Assembly: GCF_000025325.1 (NCBI RefSeq)
Contig: NC_013744.1
Coordinates: forward strand, 62,001 to 126,000
Source of the DNA: Haloterrigena turkmenica DSM 5511
Lineage (GTDB): Archaea; Halobacteriota; Halobacteria; Halobacteriales; Natrialbaceae
Length of the DNA stretch: 64,000 bases
Reading direction: 5' to 3'
Of the stretch, positions 8,524 through 17,451 are shown piece after piece. The notes below the pieces were generated by a model, which was given only the letters and a program-made list of their open reading frames with translations, ran no database searches and was not told the origin of the DNA. Numbering within the stretch: the stretch's first letter is position 1; each line of letters starts with the position of its first letter. The translations under genes were made by a program, and so were the position numbers.

Positions 8524-9639
8524 ATGAGCCAGTCTGAAGCGTCCTTCGAAGACATCTATAGCTCCTACTACAAGGACGGAAAGACCGACGGTCTCCCGAT
8601 CGTTCCTCCGACCGAAGAGCGCGTCGAACGAATGCTCGACGGAACGGACCTCGATTGGGGAACGAAGCTCGGGACGCTCGGGAGTCGAGAGGGTATCCTC
8701 ACGATCGAAAAGTTGGCGGTAAATGCCGTGATGGCCGGGTGTCTACCGATTCATATGCCCGTTCTCGTCGCCGGAGCAGAGGCTCTCGCGGATCCGAAGT
8801 CGAACGCGATCCAAGCATCAGTGAGTACGGGTTCGTGGGCGTACCTCTTCCTCGTAAACGGGCCGATCCAGGAGGCGCTAGATATTAACTCCGGTACTGG
8901 AGCCTTCGGCCAAGGATTCCGATCAAACCAGACGATCGGGCGCGCACTGGGACTAACGTATAAAAACTGTGCGCAGATTCACCCCGGTGAGAAGGAGATG
9001 TCCACGTTAGGAAATCCGTTCAAGTTTGGCCTTCTCGCTGGCGAGAACGAAACGCGAAGTCCGTGGGAACCTCTCCACGTCGAGCGCGGGTACGACGAAG
9101 GCGAAAGCACGATAACGTTCGCAGCACCCCAAAGTTACCTCCAGTATCTGCCCGATAACATGAGCGCTCAAGGCGTGGTCGAAAGTATGGTCAAATACAC
9201 GACACCCAACATGATCGGAACCAAGACCGAAACTGCCAATGAGCGGTACGAAGGTGCACAGATGGAGGTGTTCTACGCGTTAAGTCCGTACAATGCCCGG
9301 GAACTGGAGGACTTCACAAAGGCGGAAATCAAAGCGTACCTCTTCGAGAATGCACAGCGGCCGACTCACGAGTTCGACTCGAGCATGTCCATATTTTTGG
9401 ATTCCGCCGAGGCGGATGGTGCTCCCGCGGAGCTTTCACCGCTCTGGGGGCACCAGTTCGACGATCCCGATCGCATTAACCTGTTCGTCACGGGTGGCAG
9501 CGGGCGATTTAACGCCGTGATCGGACCCACGCTGGGCGGTCCGACGACAAAACGGATTACGCTGCCTGAGAATTGGGAAGAGCTGCTCGATCGATACGGT
9601 TCCGAACTAGCCCACGACTGGGGCGCACCGAACGAATAA
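8524..9639 (+). CDS. Uncharacterised UGSC-partner family protein
   Basis: A 371-residue protein with the conserved pieces DGLPIVPPTEERVE (residues 23-36), INAVMAGC-like VNAVMAGCLPIHMPV, NSGTGAFG and SPWEPLHVERG. I recognise these from a widespread hypothetical family often found next to, or combined with, UGSC-domain proteins; no activity is established. The conserved Cys in VMAGC is a candidate reactive thiol. The gene begins 3 nt after the UGSC stop and is followed 11 nt later by the flavoprotein, so the three are almost certainly one operon. Confidence 0.75.
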   Translation: MSQSEASFEDIYSSYYKDGKTDGLPIVPPTEERVERMLDGTDLDWGTKLGTLGSREGILTIEKLAVNAVMAGCLPIHMPVLVAGAEALADPKSNAIQASVSTGSWAYLFLVNGPIQEALDINSGTGAFGQGFRSNQTIGRALGLTYKNCAQIHPGEKEMSTLGNPFKFGLLAGENETRSPWEPLHVERGYDEGESTITFAAPQSYLQYLPDNMSAQGVVESMVKYTTPNMIGTKTETANERYEGAQMEVFYALSPYNARELEDFTKAEIKAYLFENAQRPTHEFDSSMSIFLDSAEADGAPAELSPLWGHQFDDPDRINLFVTGGSGRFNAVIGPTLGGPTTKRITLPENWEELLDRYGSELAHDWGAPNE

Positions 9640-9650
9640 CCGACGTAGAG

Positions 9651-10562
9651 ATGGTGTATGATATTCTCGTCGTCGGTTCGGGTTCAGCGGGACTGGCAAC
9701 AGGGCTGGCCGCTGGACGACGCGGGTTAGACGTAATGCTGTTCGAAAAGGAGTCGATCGGCGGAGAACTGGTAAACCGCCATACCATCGAGAATTTTCCC
9801 GGCATTCCCGGGACGACCGGACCTGTTCTCCGCTCCACTATTATCGAGCAACTCGAGGAGGACACCGTACCGATAACGCTTGCAACAGTCGAGGAAATAC
9901 ACGACGAGGAACCGTTCAGACTGGTAACGGATAGCGGCGAGTATCACGGACGGACTGTCGTGATCGCAGGTGGCGGTCGGCCGAGGAAACTGGACGTTCC
10001 CGGAGCAGAAGAGTACGATGGTCGCGGTATCTTCTACTGTGCGAAGTGCGACGGGCCGCTGTATGCCGAGGAAATCGTTGCTGTCTCGGGTAGCGACGAG
10101 TGGGCATTGGCGGACGCTCTTTATCTCACTAAGTACGCGTCGAAGGTCATCGTGATCGAGGAGGGAGACCGATTGATTGCCGGCGGGTCGCTTCGGGAAC
10201 GCGTTGACGCGCACCCGGACATCGGGACGAAAACCGGAACCGAAATTCGAGCCGTGGAGGGTGACGATCTCCTGCAACGACTTACGCTGGTCGACGCCGA
10301 CGGAAACGAGCGGAGCGAACGCGTCGGCGGGTTGTACGTTCAACAAGGTATCGAACCTCGCGGAACGTCGCTTGCCGGGAAGATGGTGACAACGACCGAT
10401 TGTGGTGCAATCGTCGTTGACCAGGCGCTCGAAACGGACAGAGACGGACTCTTCGCAGCGGGTGACATTCGCCAGCATTCCTCTCGAACCATCCCCGCGG
10501 CGATCGGCGACGGTATCACAGCGTGCCAGTCGGCGGTACGACGGTTAGAAGCAAATGAGTAG
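9651..10562 (+). CDS. Thioredoxin-reductase-like FAD oxidoreductase
   Basis: A 303-residue flavoprotein with an N-terminal FAD fold GSGSAG (9-14), a second dinucleotide region, a redox-active CAKC at 130-133 (the position of CATC in thioredoxin reductase) and the C-terminal FAD motif GLFAAGDIRQ. It should pass electrons from NAD(P)H to a disulfide. The second dinucleotide motif (VSGSDEWALADAL) is a non-standard Gly pattern, so coenzyme preference is uncertain. I start it at ATG 9651, 11 nt after the partner gene. Its place in the operon makes the CGSC motif of the UGSC protein a natural candidate substrate. Confidence 0.85.
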   Translation: MVYDILVVGSGSAGLATGLAAGRRGLDVMLFEKESIGGELVNRHTIENFPGIPGTTGPVLRSTIIEQLEEDTVPITLATVEEIHDEEPFRLVTDSGEYHGRTVVIAGGGRPRKLDVPGAEEYDGRGIFYCAKCDGPLYAEEIVAVSGSDEWALADALYLTKYASKVIVIEEGDRLIAGGSLRERVDAHPDIGTKTGTEIRAVEGDDLLQRLTLVDADGNERSERVGGLYVQQGIEPRGTSLAGKMVTTTDCGAIVVDQALETDRDGLFAAGDIRQHSSRTIPAAIGDGITACQSAVRRLEANE

Positions 10563-10638
10563 CCGTCTATCCTCCAGCAGCGCTTATTTCGATGCTCAGA
10601 CGAAGTGTATATCCAGTACCGGTAGTTGATCGCCTAGG

Positions 10639-10650
10639 TTTTTATATATA
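10639..10650 (+). promoter_or_regulatory. TATA box upstream of SDR gene
   Basis: TTTTTATATATA is a strong archaeal TATA sequence. It is about 155 nt before the SDR start at 10803, so this transcript would carry an unusually long leader of roughly 130 nt for a haloarchaeon. Confidence 0.5.
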
Positions 10651-10802
10651 GCCGATGCATGAGTGTGCGAGACGATAACGTGGAACAAAACAAGTCACTG
10701 CCGGTACTTGTTGCTGCGTGGTCGGGGGACCACTGGAGAGAGCGACGATGGATATCGATTCCGCGATTTTCCACGTGCGTCTCAAGAGCCGATCCATAAC
10801 CC

Positions 10803-11621
10803 ATGCCAGAATACGATTTCAGCGGTCAGGTGGCGTTCGTCACCGGGGCCGCACGCGGACAGGGGCGATCACACGCGAAACTATACGCCGAACACGGCGC
10901 TGATGTAGTTATCGTCGACGTCTGTGACAGTATGGATTCGATTCCGTACAATCTCGGCACCCGTGACGAACTCGATTCAGTCGTCGAAGCGGTCGAAGAC
11001 CGCGGTCAAGATGCGCTCGCTCTCGAGTGCGATGTCTCCAACGAAGCAGACGTCGAGGAGGCGGTCGATCAGGCGATCGAGGAGTTCGGCCGAATCGATT
11101 TCCTCGCGAACAACGCCGGCATCTTCACGCTCTCCGAGGCAGTGGAGATGAGCGAAGCGGAGTGGGACAGGGTTCTCGACACGAATCTCAAAGGCGTCTG
11201 GTTGTGTGCGAAACACGTCGGCAAACACATGATCGAGCGCGGCGACGGCGGGAAGATTATCAACACGTCCTCCGGATACGGGCTCGTCGGCGGCCTCCTG
11301 GAGGGACACTACACTGCATCTAAACACGGCGTAAACGGATTGACGAAGACGTTAGCGCTGGAACTCGCCGAATACGATATCAACGTTAACGCCGTCGCAC
11401 CGACCGGCGTCGACACGCCGATGATGGAGGAGTTCGTCGAGGTGTACGGCGACGAGATTCTCGACGAGGTCGTGGAACTCACCGGCCCGTGGAACATCTT
11501 CGGGGGCGGCATGATCGAGTCACGAGATATCAGCGAAGCGTATATGTGGCTCTCGAGCGACGCGTCCCGGTACGTGACTGGGATCACACTGCCGGTCGAC
11601 GCGGGGCTCAGTGCGAAGTAA
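10803..11621 (+). CDS. Mycofactocin-type SDR oxidoreductase (copy 1)
   Basis: A 272-residue short-chain dehydrogenase. TGAARGQGRSHA (14-25) replaces the common TGxxxGIG motif and is the signature of SDRs that co-occur with mycofactocin and hold NAD(H) non-exchangeably. NNAG, the catalytic serine (NTSSGY) and YTASK complete the active site; the C-terminal end is PVDAGLSAK. It should oxidise an alcohol and hand electrons to mycofactocin rather than to free NAD. Four relatives lie at 15.7-19.9 kb on the other strand. SDR certain; cofactor partnership inferred from family and context; substrate unknown. Confidence 0.9.
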   Translation: MPEYDFSGQVAFVTGAARGQGRSHAKLYAEHGADVVIVDVCDSMDSIPYNLGTRDELDSVVEAVEDRGQDALALECDVSNEADVEEAVDQAIEEFGRIDFLANNAGIFTLSEAVEMSEAEWDRVLDTNLKGVWLCAKHVGKHMIERGDGGKIINTSSGYGLVGGLLEGHYTASKHGVNGLTKTLALELAEYDINVNAVAPTGVDTPMMEEFVEVYGDEILDEVVELTGPWNIFGGGMIESRDISEAYMWLSSDASRYVTGITLPVDAGLSAK

Positions 11622-11666
11622 CCGTCCCGCTCGGTCCCTCCGCGGCTTCCGTTTTAGCCGTTCTGA

Positions 11667-11906
11667 GAACGCTTCGGTGAGACGCCGAAACCGATCTGGG
11701 TGCGTGAACACTCCTGTCCGTCGTGTGGCTTTAAAACGGATAGGGACGCGAATGCGGCGATGAACGTCCTACAACGTGGCTTTTCTGAACTAGGGCTGGG
11801 ATGGCCCGAAGAAACGCCTGTGGAGACTGTGACCGCTACGGATACTGCTGACTTTCAGCGTCTGTCTGCAAGTCACGGCATCGAAACAGGAAGCCTAACC
11901 TCGTGA
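11667..11906 (+). pseudogene. 3' fragment of an IS200/IS605-type tnpB
   Basis: An 80-codon open frame without a proper start matches the C-terminal end of TnpB: the zinc ribbon half CPSCG, then DRDANAAMNVLQRG, which holds the third RuvC acidic residue. A stop in this frame at 11664-11666 cuts it from any upstream part, and no N-terminal half is present. It is a dead remnant, retained with its element's right-end hairpin immediately downstream. Confidence 0.8.
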
Positions 11907-11916
11907 GAGCAGGATT

Positions 11917-11938
11917 CCCCGCGCACGGTGGCGCGGGG
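11917..11938 (+). repeat. Right-end hairpin of IS200/IS605-type remnant
   Basis: CCCCGCGC, a six-base loop and GCGCGGGG form a perfect eight-pair stem directly after the tnpB fragment, the position of the subterminal hairpin recognised by TnpA in this IS family. Confidence 0.7.
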
Positions 11939-11965
11939 TAACATTCAAACTCGTCCCCGTGGATA

Positions 11966-12691
11966 ATGGACGGACGAATGAACGCCGCGATCCTCACCGT
12001 GGGCGACGAACTGCTGGCCGGCGACGTCGAGAACACCAACGCCACGTGGCTCGCATCGCGACTCGCCGACCGCGGCGTCGTCGTGGGGGAGATACGCGTC
12101 GTCCCCGACGACGCGGCGCTCATCGCGACCGCAGTACGAGAGTTCACCGACCGGTTCGACGCGACGATCGTCACCGGCGGCCTCGGATCGACCCCCGACG
12201 ACGTGACGCTCGAGGGGGTGGCGAGAGCGTTCGACGTTTCGCTCGAGCGCGACGACGAGGTGCGATCGGCCGTCGAGGCGACTGTCAGCGACATCCGCGA
12301 TGAGTATCCCCAGTTCGAGTTCGATCTCGAGGAAGCGGCGCGGTATCCCTCCGAGGGACGGATCGTGCCGAACGAAGAGGGAATCGCTCCAGGCTGGGTG
12401 ATAGCGAACGTCTACATCGTGCCCGGACTCCCGGCCGAAATGAAGGCCACCTTCGGAGCGATCGTCGACGAGTTCGACGGAGAACGACGGACGGAGACGG
12501 TGTATTCGAGCGAGCCCGAAAGTCACCTGAACGAACTGCTCGAGACGGTTCGGGACCGATTCGACGTGACGGTCGGCTGTTATCCGGGGGCCGATCGGAA
12601 GCGGATTACCCTTTCCAGCGACGACGCCGATCGACTCGAGCAAGCGACCGATTGGATGACCAGTCGATCGGAAATCGATGCGACCGAGTAG
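11966..12691 (+). CDS. CinA-like molybdopterin-binding domain protein
   Basis: A 241-residue protein of the MoaB/Mog fold as found at the N-terminus of CinA. It begins AILTVGDELLAGD, and GGLGSTPDD (near 71-79) is the nucleotide- or pterin-binding loop. It lacks the C-terminal amidase-like domain of bacterial CinA, as archaeal members usually do. Reported activities in the wider family are ADP-ribose or FAD pyrophosphatase; none is proven for this type. ATG 11966 and ATG 11978 are both usable starts. It appears unrelated to its neighbours. Confidence 0.8.
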   Translation: MDGRMNAAILTVGDELLAGDVENTNATWLASRLADRGVVVGEIRVVPDDAALIATAVREFTDRFDATIVTGGLGSTPDDVTLEGVARAFDVSLERDDEVRSAVEATVSDIRDEYPQFEFDLEEAARYPSEGRIVPNEEGIAPGWVIANVYIVPGLPAEMKATFGAIVDEFDGERRTETVYSSEPESHLNELLETVRDRFDVTVGCYPGADRKRITLSSDDADRLEQATDWMTSRSEIDATE

Positions 12692-12807
12692 CCCGACCGA
12701 AGCGGACCATCCGCGCCGTCAGCAGTGGTGCTCTAGCGCTTTCACGGGAGTACCGAATGGCCTCGCCAGTCGGCATTTTCAAGGGACGGCGTGTGATACC
12801 ACCCACC

Positions 12808-14721
12808 ATGGAACTGCACGAATCGGGAAGGATCGGCGACCTCGAGATACCCAACCGCGGCGTTTTCAGGCCGGTGCGAACGCGCTTCGTCGACGACGGC
12901 GCCCCGACGACGGAGCTCGCGGCCCACCTCGGCGCTCGAGCGGCCGGCGGCGCCGGGCTCGTCGCCGGCCCCGCGCAGATGCTCGTCCACCCGTCGGCGA
13001 GCGGGCCGTCCTACATCGACGCCTACGACGAGGACGCGATCGAGGGGCTCGCGGCGGTCGCTGACGCCGTCCACGAGGCCGGGTCCGCGATCGTCGGTCA
13101 GCTTACTCACACCGGCGGCGAGGAGGGCGGAGATTGGGAGATGCAGGCGCAGCTGGCACCGTCGGCGTCCCCGTCGGACGCGGCCTACGAGATGCCTAAG
13201 GCGATGGACCGCGACGAAATCCGGGCCGTTCAGGATGGATTCGCGGCCGCGGCGAGAAACCTCGAGGAGGCGGGATTCGACGGCGTCGAGCTGAACGCGG
13301 GTGCGTTCTCGGTGTTGCGCCAGTTCCTCTCGCCCCGGTACAACGTCCGCGCCGACGAGTACGGCGGCGACTGGGAGAGCCGCGTCCGGTTCGTCAACGA
13401 GGCGATCGCGCGAGTGAGCGACGCGACGAGCGGTCCCGTCGGGCTTCACCTCTCCCTTGCGGAACTGGAGTACGGCGGGTACGAATTCGAGGACGTCCCC
13501 GAGTTCCTGCCCCTGCTCGAGCGGCTCGATTACCTCTCCTGTACGGTCGGGACGCGAGCGACGTACGACCGAACCCACGCAGGGCTGTCCGTTCAGGCCC
13601 CGGACCTGCTCGAGCCGATCCGAACTGCCGCGGACCTCGTTGACGTCCCAGTCATTGGTCGCCAGCCGCGTACGGGAGCCGCAGACGCGGCGTCGCTGTT
13701 CGACGCCGGAGCCGATTTCGTCTCGTTCACCCGGCAGCTGCTCGCCGATGAGCGAACCGTGCAGAAGCTCATCGACGGCGAGCGACACGACCGGTGCATC
13801 GAGTGTAATCAGAAGTGCCTCGAGGGAGTCTACGGGCACGCCCACGGCGGGCACGTTCAGTGCGTCGTGGACCCACGAACAGGACGGGAGACTGATCTGC
13901 CGCCGCTCGACGAGGTCGAACCGGCGGCGCTGAACCAACGCGTGCTGGTCGTCGGTGGCGGCCCCGCGGGGATGCGTTTCGCGGCGATTGCCGCCCGACG
14001 GGGCCACGACGTGACGCTTCGGGAGGCCGACGCAGAGCTGGGCGGTCAACTCCAAACGGCCGCTCAAGGCCCGCTCAATCTGCTGGAACGGGCCGAGGAG
14101 GACCTCGTGGCAGCGGTTCGGGAGGCCGGCGTGACCGTCGAGCGCGAGTCGCGGGTGACCGCCGACGCGCTCGAACCGGAGTGGGACGCCGTCGTCGTCG
14201 CCACCGGCGGGACTCGTCCCGGCCTCGACGAGTACGATTTCGACAGCGAGGTGGTCGACGCGTTCGACGTTCTCGAGGGTGCGAGCGTCGGCGACGACGT
14301 CCTCCTGTTCGACGACAACCGGTGGGTGATCGCGTTCCAGACTGGGCTGAAACTGCTCGAAGACGCGGCGGAGCTCGAGATCGTCGCGACCGATCACTAC
14401 CCCGGGTTTACGACCGAACAGCCGAACCTCCCCGGGTTCGTCTCTGCGTTGCAGGCTCAGGGAGCGACGTTCACCGGCAACCACACCCTCGAGGCGGTCG
14501 GTACCGACGGGACGGCGACTCTGCGGAACACGCTGACGGGCGATCGAACGACCAGAACGCCCGACACCGTCGTCGTCGCTGGTCGCCGACGGGCCGAGGA
14601 AGGGCTCTACCTCGAGTTGAAGGAGCGCCGGGACTCGGTCTACCGCATCGGCGACGCCGTTTCGCCGCGGAAGCTCGATCGCGCGTACTACGACGGCGAA
14701 CGGCTCGCACGGCGGCTGTAA
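12808..14721 (+). CDS. OYE/FadH-family flavin oxidoreductase, mycofactocin type (copy 1)
   Basis: A 637-residue enzyme built like 2,4-dienoyl-CoA reductase. It has an FMN-binding old-yellow-enzyme barrel (about 1-320), an iron-sulfur site with Cys330, 333, 337 and 352, and a C-terminal FAD/NAD(P) domain whose first fold is GGGPAG. This architecture is known in mycofactocin gene neighbourhoods as an FadH/OYE family. It could accept electrons from the reduced cofactor or reduce an enone. I use ATG 12808 because the barrel begins right after it; the frame is open 52 codons further up without domain content. A 646-residue relative sits at 23.6 kb. Confidence 0.85.
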   Translation: MELHESGRIGDLEIPNRGVFRPVRTRFVDDGAPTTELAAHLGARAAGGAGLVAGPAQMLVHPSASGPSYIDAYDEDAIEGLAAVADAVHEAGSAIVGQLTHTGGEEGGDWEMQAQLAPSASPSDAAYEMPKAMDRDEIRAVQDGFAAAARNLEEAGFDGVELNAGAFSVLRQFLSPRYNVRADEYGGDWESRVRFVNEAIARVSDATSGPVGLHLSLAELEYGGYEFEDVPEFLPLLERLDYLSCTVGTRATYDRTHAGLSVQAPDLLEPIRTAADLVDVPVIGRQPRTGAADAASLFDAGADFVSFTRQLLADERTVQKLIDGERHDRCIECNQKCLEGVYGHAHGGHVQCVVDPRTGRETDLPPLDEVEPAALNQRVLVVGGGPAGMRFAAIAARRGHDVTLREADAELGGQLQTAAQGPLNLLERAEEDLVAAVREAGVTVERESRVTADALEPEWDAVVVATGGTRPGLDEYDFDSEVVDAFDVLEGASVGDDVLLFDDNRWVIAFQTGLKLLEDAAELEIVATDHYPGFTTEQPNLPGFVSALQAQGATFTGNHTLEAVGTDGTATLRNTLTGDRTTRTPDTVVVAGRRRAEEGLYLELKERRDSVYRIGDAVSPRKLDRAYYDGERLARRL

Positions 14722-14766
14722 CGTCCGTCTCGCAGCGGTCACGACCTGACGACCGTCCCGCGATGA

Positions 14767-15711
14767 TCAGCCGATTCGGGAGACCAACCGTCGGGTCAAC
14801 CAGTCCGTGAGTCGCGTCGGCAGGTGCCGCGAAAGGAGGACGAGTCGGGCGTCGAGCCCGACGACGTACCGGTGGTCGGGATCGGTCGCCGTCGCAGCGG
14901 TTGCGATGACGTCGGCGACGTCCGCCGGGTCGGTCGCGAACCGACCGGCCCGACGCTGCGCCCGATCGATCGCCGCGTAGGCGCGCTCGTACGCCGCCGT
15001 ACGGTCGATCGATTCGTCGGTCCGCCGGAGGCGGTCGTCGAATCCGGTATCGACGGCTCCCGGCTCGACGAGGACGACGTCGACGCCGAATCCGGCGACC
15101 TCGTTTCTGAGCGCGTCGGTGATCCCCTCGAGCGCGTGTTTCGACCCCGCGTAGACGCCACGCGTCGGGTACGAGACGCGACCCATGATGCTCGAGACGT
15201 TCACGATCGTCCCGGACCGCTGAGCGCGCATGTGCGGGAGGACGGCGCGGACGAGTCGGAGCGGACCGTAGACGTTGACGTCGAACTGAGCGCGGACGCG
15301 CTCGTCGGGGACGTCTTCGACGGCTCCGGCCTGCCCGAACCCGGCGTTGTTGACCAGACAGTCGATCCGTCCGTCCGCGGCGAGCAGGCGGTCGACGACC
15401 GTCCGGATTTGATCGCCGTCGGTCACGTCCAGCGCGGCGGTTCGACAGCCGCGGGCCTCGAGGTCGGCCACGTCGGCCGGATCCCGAGACGTCGCCCAGA
15501 CGCGCCAGCCTCGAGCGCGGAACGCGCGGGCCGTCGCGTGGCCGATGCCGGACAAACTTCCAGTGATCAGCACGACCGAATCGTCGATGGGCGAGGAGCG
15601 CTCGGCGGCCTCACTCGCGGCGTCCGTCAGGTTCGAGTCGCGATCATTCCCGGCGGATGGACGCCCGTCCTCCGTCGCGTCAGAACGCGAGCGGGAATCG
15701 TCGCCTGTCAT
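14767..15711 (-). CDS. Classical SDR family oxidoreductase
   Basis: A 314-residue short-chain dehydrogenase with the ordinary coenzyme motif TGSLSGIGHATA, NNAG, the VSSIMG serine and the YAGSKHA active-site pair. It lacks the GQGRSHA signature, so it probably uses free NAD(P). About 45 hydrophilic, acidic residues precede the fold; they may be a true extension or a mis-set start. It resembles general sorbitol- or estradiol-type SDRs acting on unknown alcohols. It is convergent with the OYE gene, and its ATG is 27 nt from the end of the next SDR gene on the same strand. Confidence 0.85.
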   Translation of the reverse strand: MTGDDSRSRSDATEDGRPSAGNDRDSNLTDAASEAAERSSPIDDSVVLITGSLSGIGHATARAFRARGWRVWATSRDPADVADLEARGCRTAALDVTDGDQIRTVVDRLLAADGRIDCLVNNAGFGQAGAVEDVPDERVRAQFDVNVYGPLRLVRAVLPHMRAQRSGTIVNVSSIMGRVSYPTRGVYAGSKHALEGITDALRNEVAGFGVDVVLVEPGAVDTGFDDRLRRTDESIDRTAAYERAYAAIDRAQRRAGRFATDPADVADVIATAATATDPDHRYVVGLDARLVLLSRHLPTRLTDWLTRRLVSRIG

Positions 15712-15738
15712 GGTCCGACGTAGTGCTCAGTCACCTCG

Positions 15739-16557
15739 TTATTTCGCGGTCATTCCTGCGTCGACCGGTAGGACGGCTCCCGTCACGCACCGGGCGGCGT
15801 CGCTCGAGAGCCACAGGAACGCCTCGCTGACGTCTCGAGGGTCGACAAATTGCTCGTCGAGGACGTTCATCGACCCGCTGGCGTCGGAGACGCGCGACAG
15901 CGCCGCCTCGCCGATCGACTCGAGGATGCCGTCGATCAGCGGCGTGGCGACGCCCGTGGGCGCGACGGCATTGACCGTAACGTCGTACTCCGCGAGTTCG
16001 AGTGCCAGCGACTTCGTCAGTCCGACGAGACCGTGTTTCGCGGCGGCGTAGTGGCCGGACCCCCGCGTGCCGACGAGGGCCGCGGTCGACGCCGTCGAGA
16101 CGATCCGGCCACCGTCGCCGCGGTCGGCGAAGTGGGTGCCGACGTGTTTGGCACAGAGCCACGCGCCCTTCAGGTCGGTCGCGAGGGTCTTCTCCCAGTG
16201 CTCGGCCTCCAGTTCGACGAGGTCGGCCACGTGCCAGATCCCCGCGTTGTTCGCGAGGATGTCGATCTTGCCGTACTCGGTGAGGGCCTCGTCGACGGCC
16301 GCCTCGACGTCGCGCTCGTCGCGGACATCCATCCGAACCGGGAGGGCGCGCTGACCGGTCGCCTCGACGCGGCTGACAGTCTCCGCGAGATCAGCCTCGG
16401 TCGCGAGCGGGTACTGGGCCGCGCCCGATTGCCCGGCCAGATCCGCGACGACGACGTCCGCGCCGTGCTCGGCGTACGCGACCGCGTGCGAGCGGCCCTG
16501 TCCGCGAGCGGCCCCGGTGACGAACGCCACCTCGCCGTCGAAGTCGTAGGTCGGCAC
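15739..16557 (-). CDS. Mycofactocin-type SDR oxidoreductase (copy 2)
   Basis: A 272-residue SDR with TGAARGQGRSHA near residue 14, NNAG, and the YAAAK active-site pair. It starts with GTG at 16557, giving the same length and N-terminal pattern (xPTYDFDG) as its relatives; a longer frame upstream is non-homologous. It is the most divergent of the five GQGRSHA copies, with an Arg-Cys in the late AARCVTG segment where the others have Arg-Tyr. It is expected to be a nicotinoprotein alcohol dehydrogenase using mycofactocin as the electron acceptor. Confidence 0.88.
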   Translation of the reverse strand: MPTYDFDGEVAFVTGAARGQGRSHAVAYAEHGADVVVADLAGQSGAAQYPLATEADLAETVSRVEATGQRALPVRMDVRDERDVEAAVDEALTEYGKIDILANNAGIWHVADLVELEAEHWEKTLATDLKGAWLCAKHVGTHFADRGDGGRIVSTASTAALVGTRGSGHYAAAKHGLVGLTKSLALELAEYDVTVNAVAPTGVATPLIDGILESIGEAALSRVSDASGSMNVLDEQFVDPRDVSEAFLWLSSDAARCVTGAVLPVDAGMTAK

Positions 16558-16648
16558 AGTTAGGGACCAACGCGCTCGATAGTGAATATTGGGGATCGTA
16601 TCAACACCCCACAGTGAATTCTTGACCGGGTCCGTGCAAGAAGATGGT

Positions 16649-16955
16649 ATGGCAACGCTCGCGGAGTTCGCCGTGTACGCCCTCATCGGACTGTTCGCCA
16701 CGAACGCGATCCCGCACGTCGTCCGCGGGATCACCGGACGGCGTCACATGACGCCGTTCGGATCGGACTCGAGCGCCGCGCTCAACGTGCTCTGGGGGAG
16801 CGCGAACGCGGCCGTCGCCGGCACGCTCGCCTGGACGTTCCGGGACGCGGCCGAGGAAGTCTACCTTGGCCGTCGCGTTCGTCGCCGGCGTGGCGCTAGC
16901 CACCGGACTGGCGTCGTACTGGAGCGCTGAGGATCCGCGTCTGCCCTGGGAGTGA
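16649..16955 (+). pseudogene. Small membrane protein gene with a one-base frameshift
   Basis: The frame from ATG 16649 encodes a hydrophobic protein (two helices visible, about 73 residues) and then turns into an Arg-rich, non-protein-like tail. Skipping one G at about 16868 restores a frame that runs as a third hydrophobic helix (VAFVAGVALATG) and ends naturally in acidic residues at TGA 16953-16955. The intact product would be about 102 residues. This is either a true frameshift mutation or a sequencing error. Function unknown; it is divergent from the SDR gene. Confidence 0.65.
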
Positions 16956-17016
16956 GAGCGAAATCCTCGTTCTCGACCCAAATTACTTCGTACACGGAGG
17001 AGTATACTCGTGCGGA

Positions 17017-17322
17017 ATGATCGTACTCCACGCGAGCTTTCCGGTCGACCCCGCCAAGCGGGACGAGGCGCTCGAGTTAGTTGAAACGCTCGTCGAGCAG
17101 TCGAATCAGGAGGACGGAATGATCGACTACCGCGCGGCGGTCGACGTCAAAGACGAGAACACGATTCGATTCTTCGAGCGATACGAAGACGAAGAGGCAC
17201 TCGCGGCGCACAACCAGACGGAACACTTCCGGGAACTGGAAGAGAAACTTCCCGAGTTGCTGGCCGGCGAGCCCGAAGTCATGCAGTTCGAAGTCAGCGA
17301 CGCGACGGAACTCGAACTGTAA
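17017..17322 (+). CDS. Antibiotic-biosynthesis-monooxygenase-fold protein
   Basis: A 101-residue ferredoxin-like-fold protein of the ABM family. It begins IVLHASFPVDPAKRDEALE, has the ERYEDEEALAAHNQTEHF strand-helix typical of this fold, and is dimeric in known members. Family activities range from quinol oxidation to haem degradation. A purine-rich GGAGGA lies about 12 nt before the ATG. It is transcribed alone, convergent with the triple SDR operon. Fold assignment is firm, reaction unknown. Confidence 0.8.
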   Translation: MIVLHASFPVDPAKRDEALELVETLVEQSNQEDGMIDYRAAVDVKDENTIRFFERYEDEEALAAHNQTEHFRELEEKLPELLAGEPEVMQFEVSDATELEL

Positions 17323-17431
17323 GTTCGGGACGGACTCGAGGACGCGAACGACGCACGGCTACGGCGTCCGCTGCGTCTGCGGATGGCATCGACGCGCCGT
17401 GACTTCAGTCCCCCGTCCTGACTCGGCGTAA

Positions 17432-17438
17432 CAAAAAA
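17432..17438 (-). terminator. T-run terminator of the triple SDR operon
   Basis: A run of seven A on the plus strand, which is T7 on the coding strand, lies about 14 nt after the last SDR stop. Oligo-T tracts act as archaeal terminators. Confidence 0.5.
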
Positions 17439-17451
17439 AGCGTGCGGGCCG

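Noticed and set aside
10659-10799. 46-codon frame just before the SDR gene at 10,803
   Set aside because: Its ATG lies only about 10-15 nt from the TATA box, upstream of the expected transcription start, and the peptide has no recognisable feature.
12742-14742. Long minus-strand open frame (666 codons) opposite the OYE/FadH gene
   Set aside because: It is Arg/Asp-rich antisense translation of a high-GC gene with no domain; the plus-strand frame has clear FMN, Fe-S and FAD motifs.
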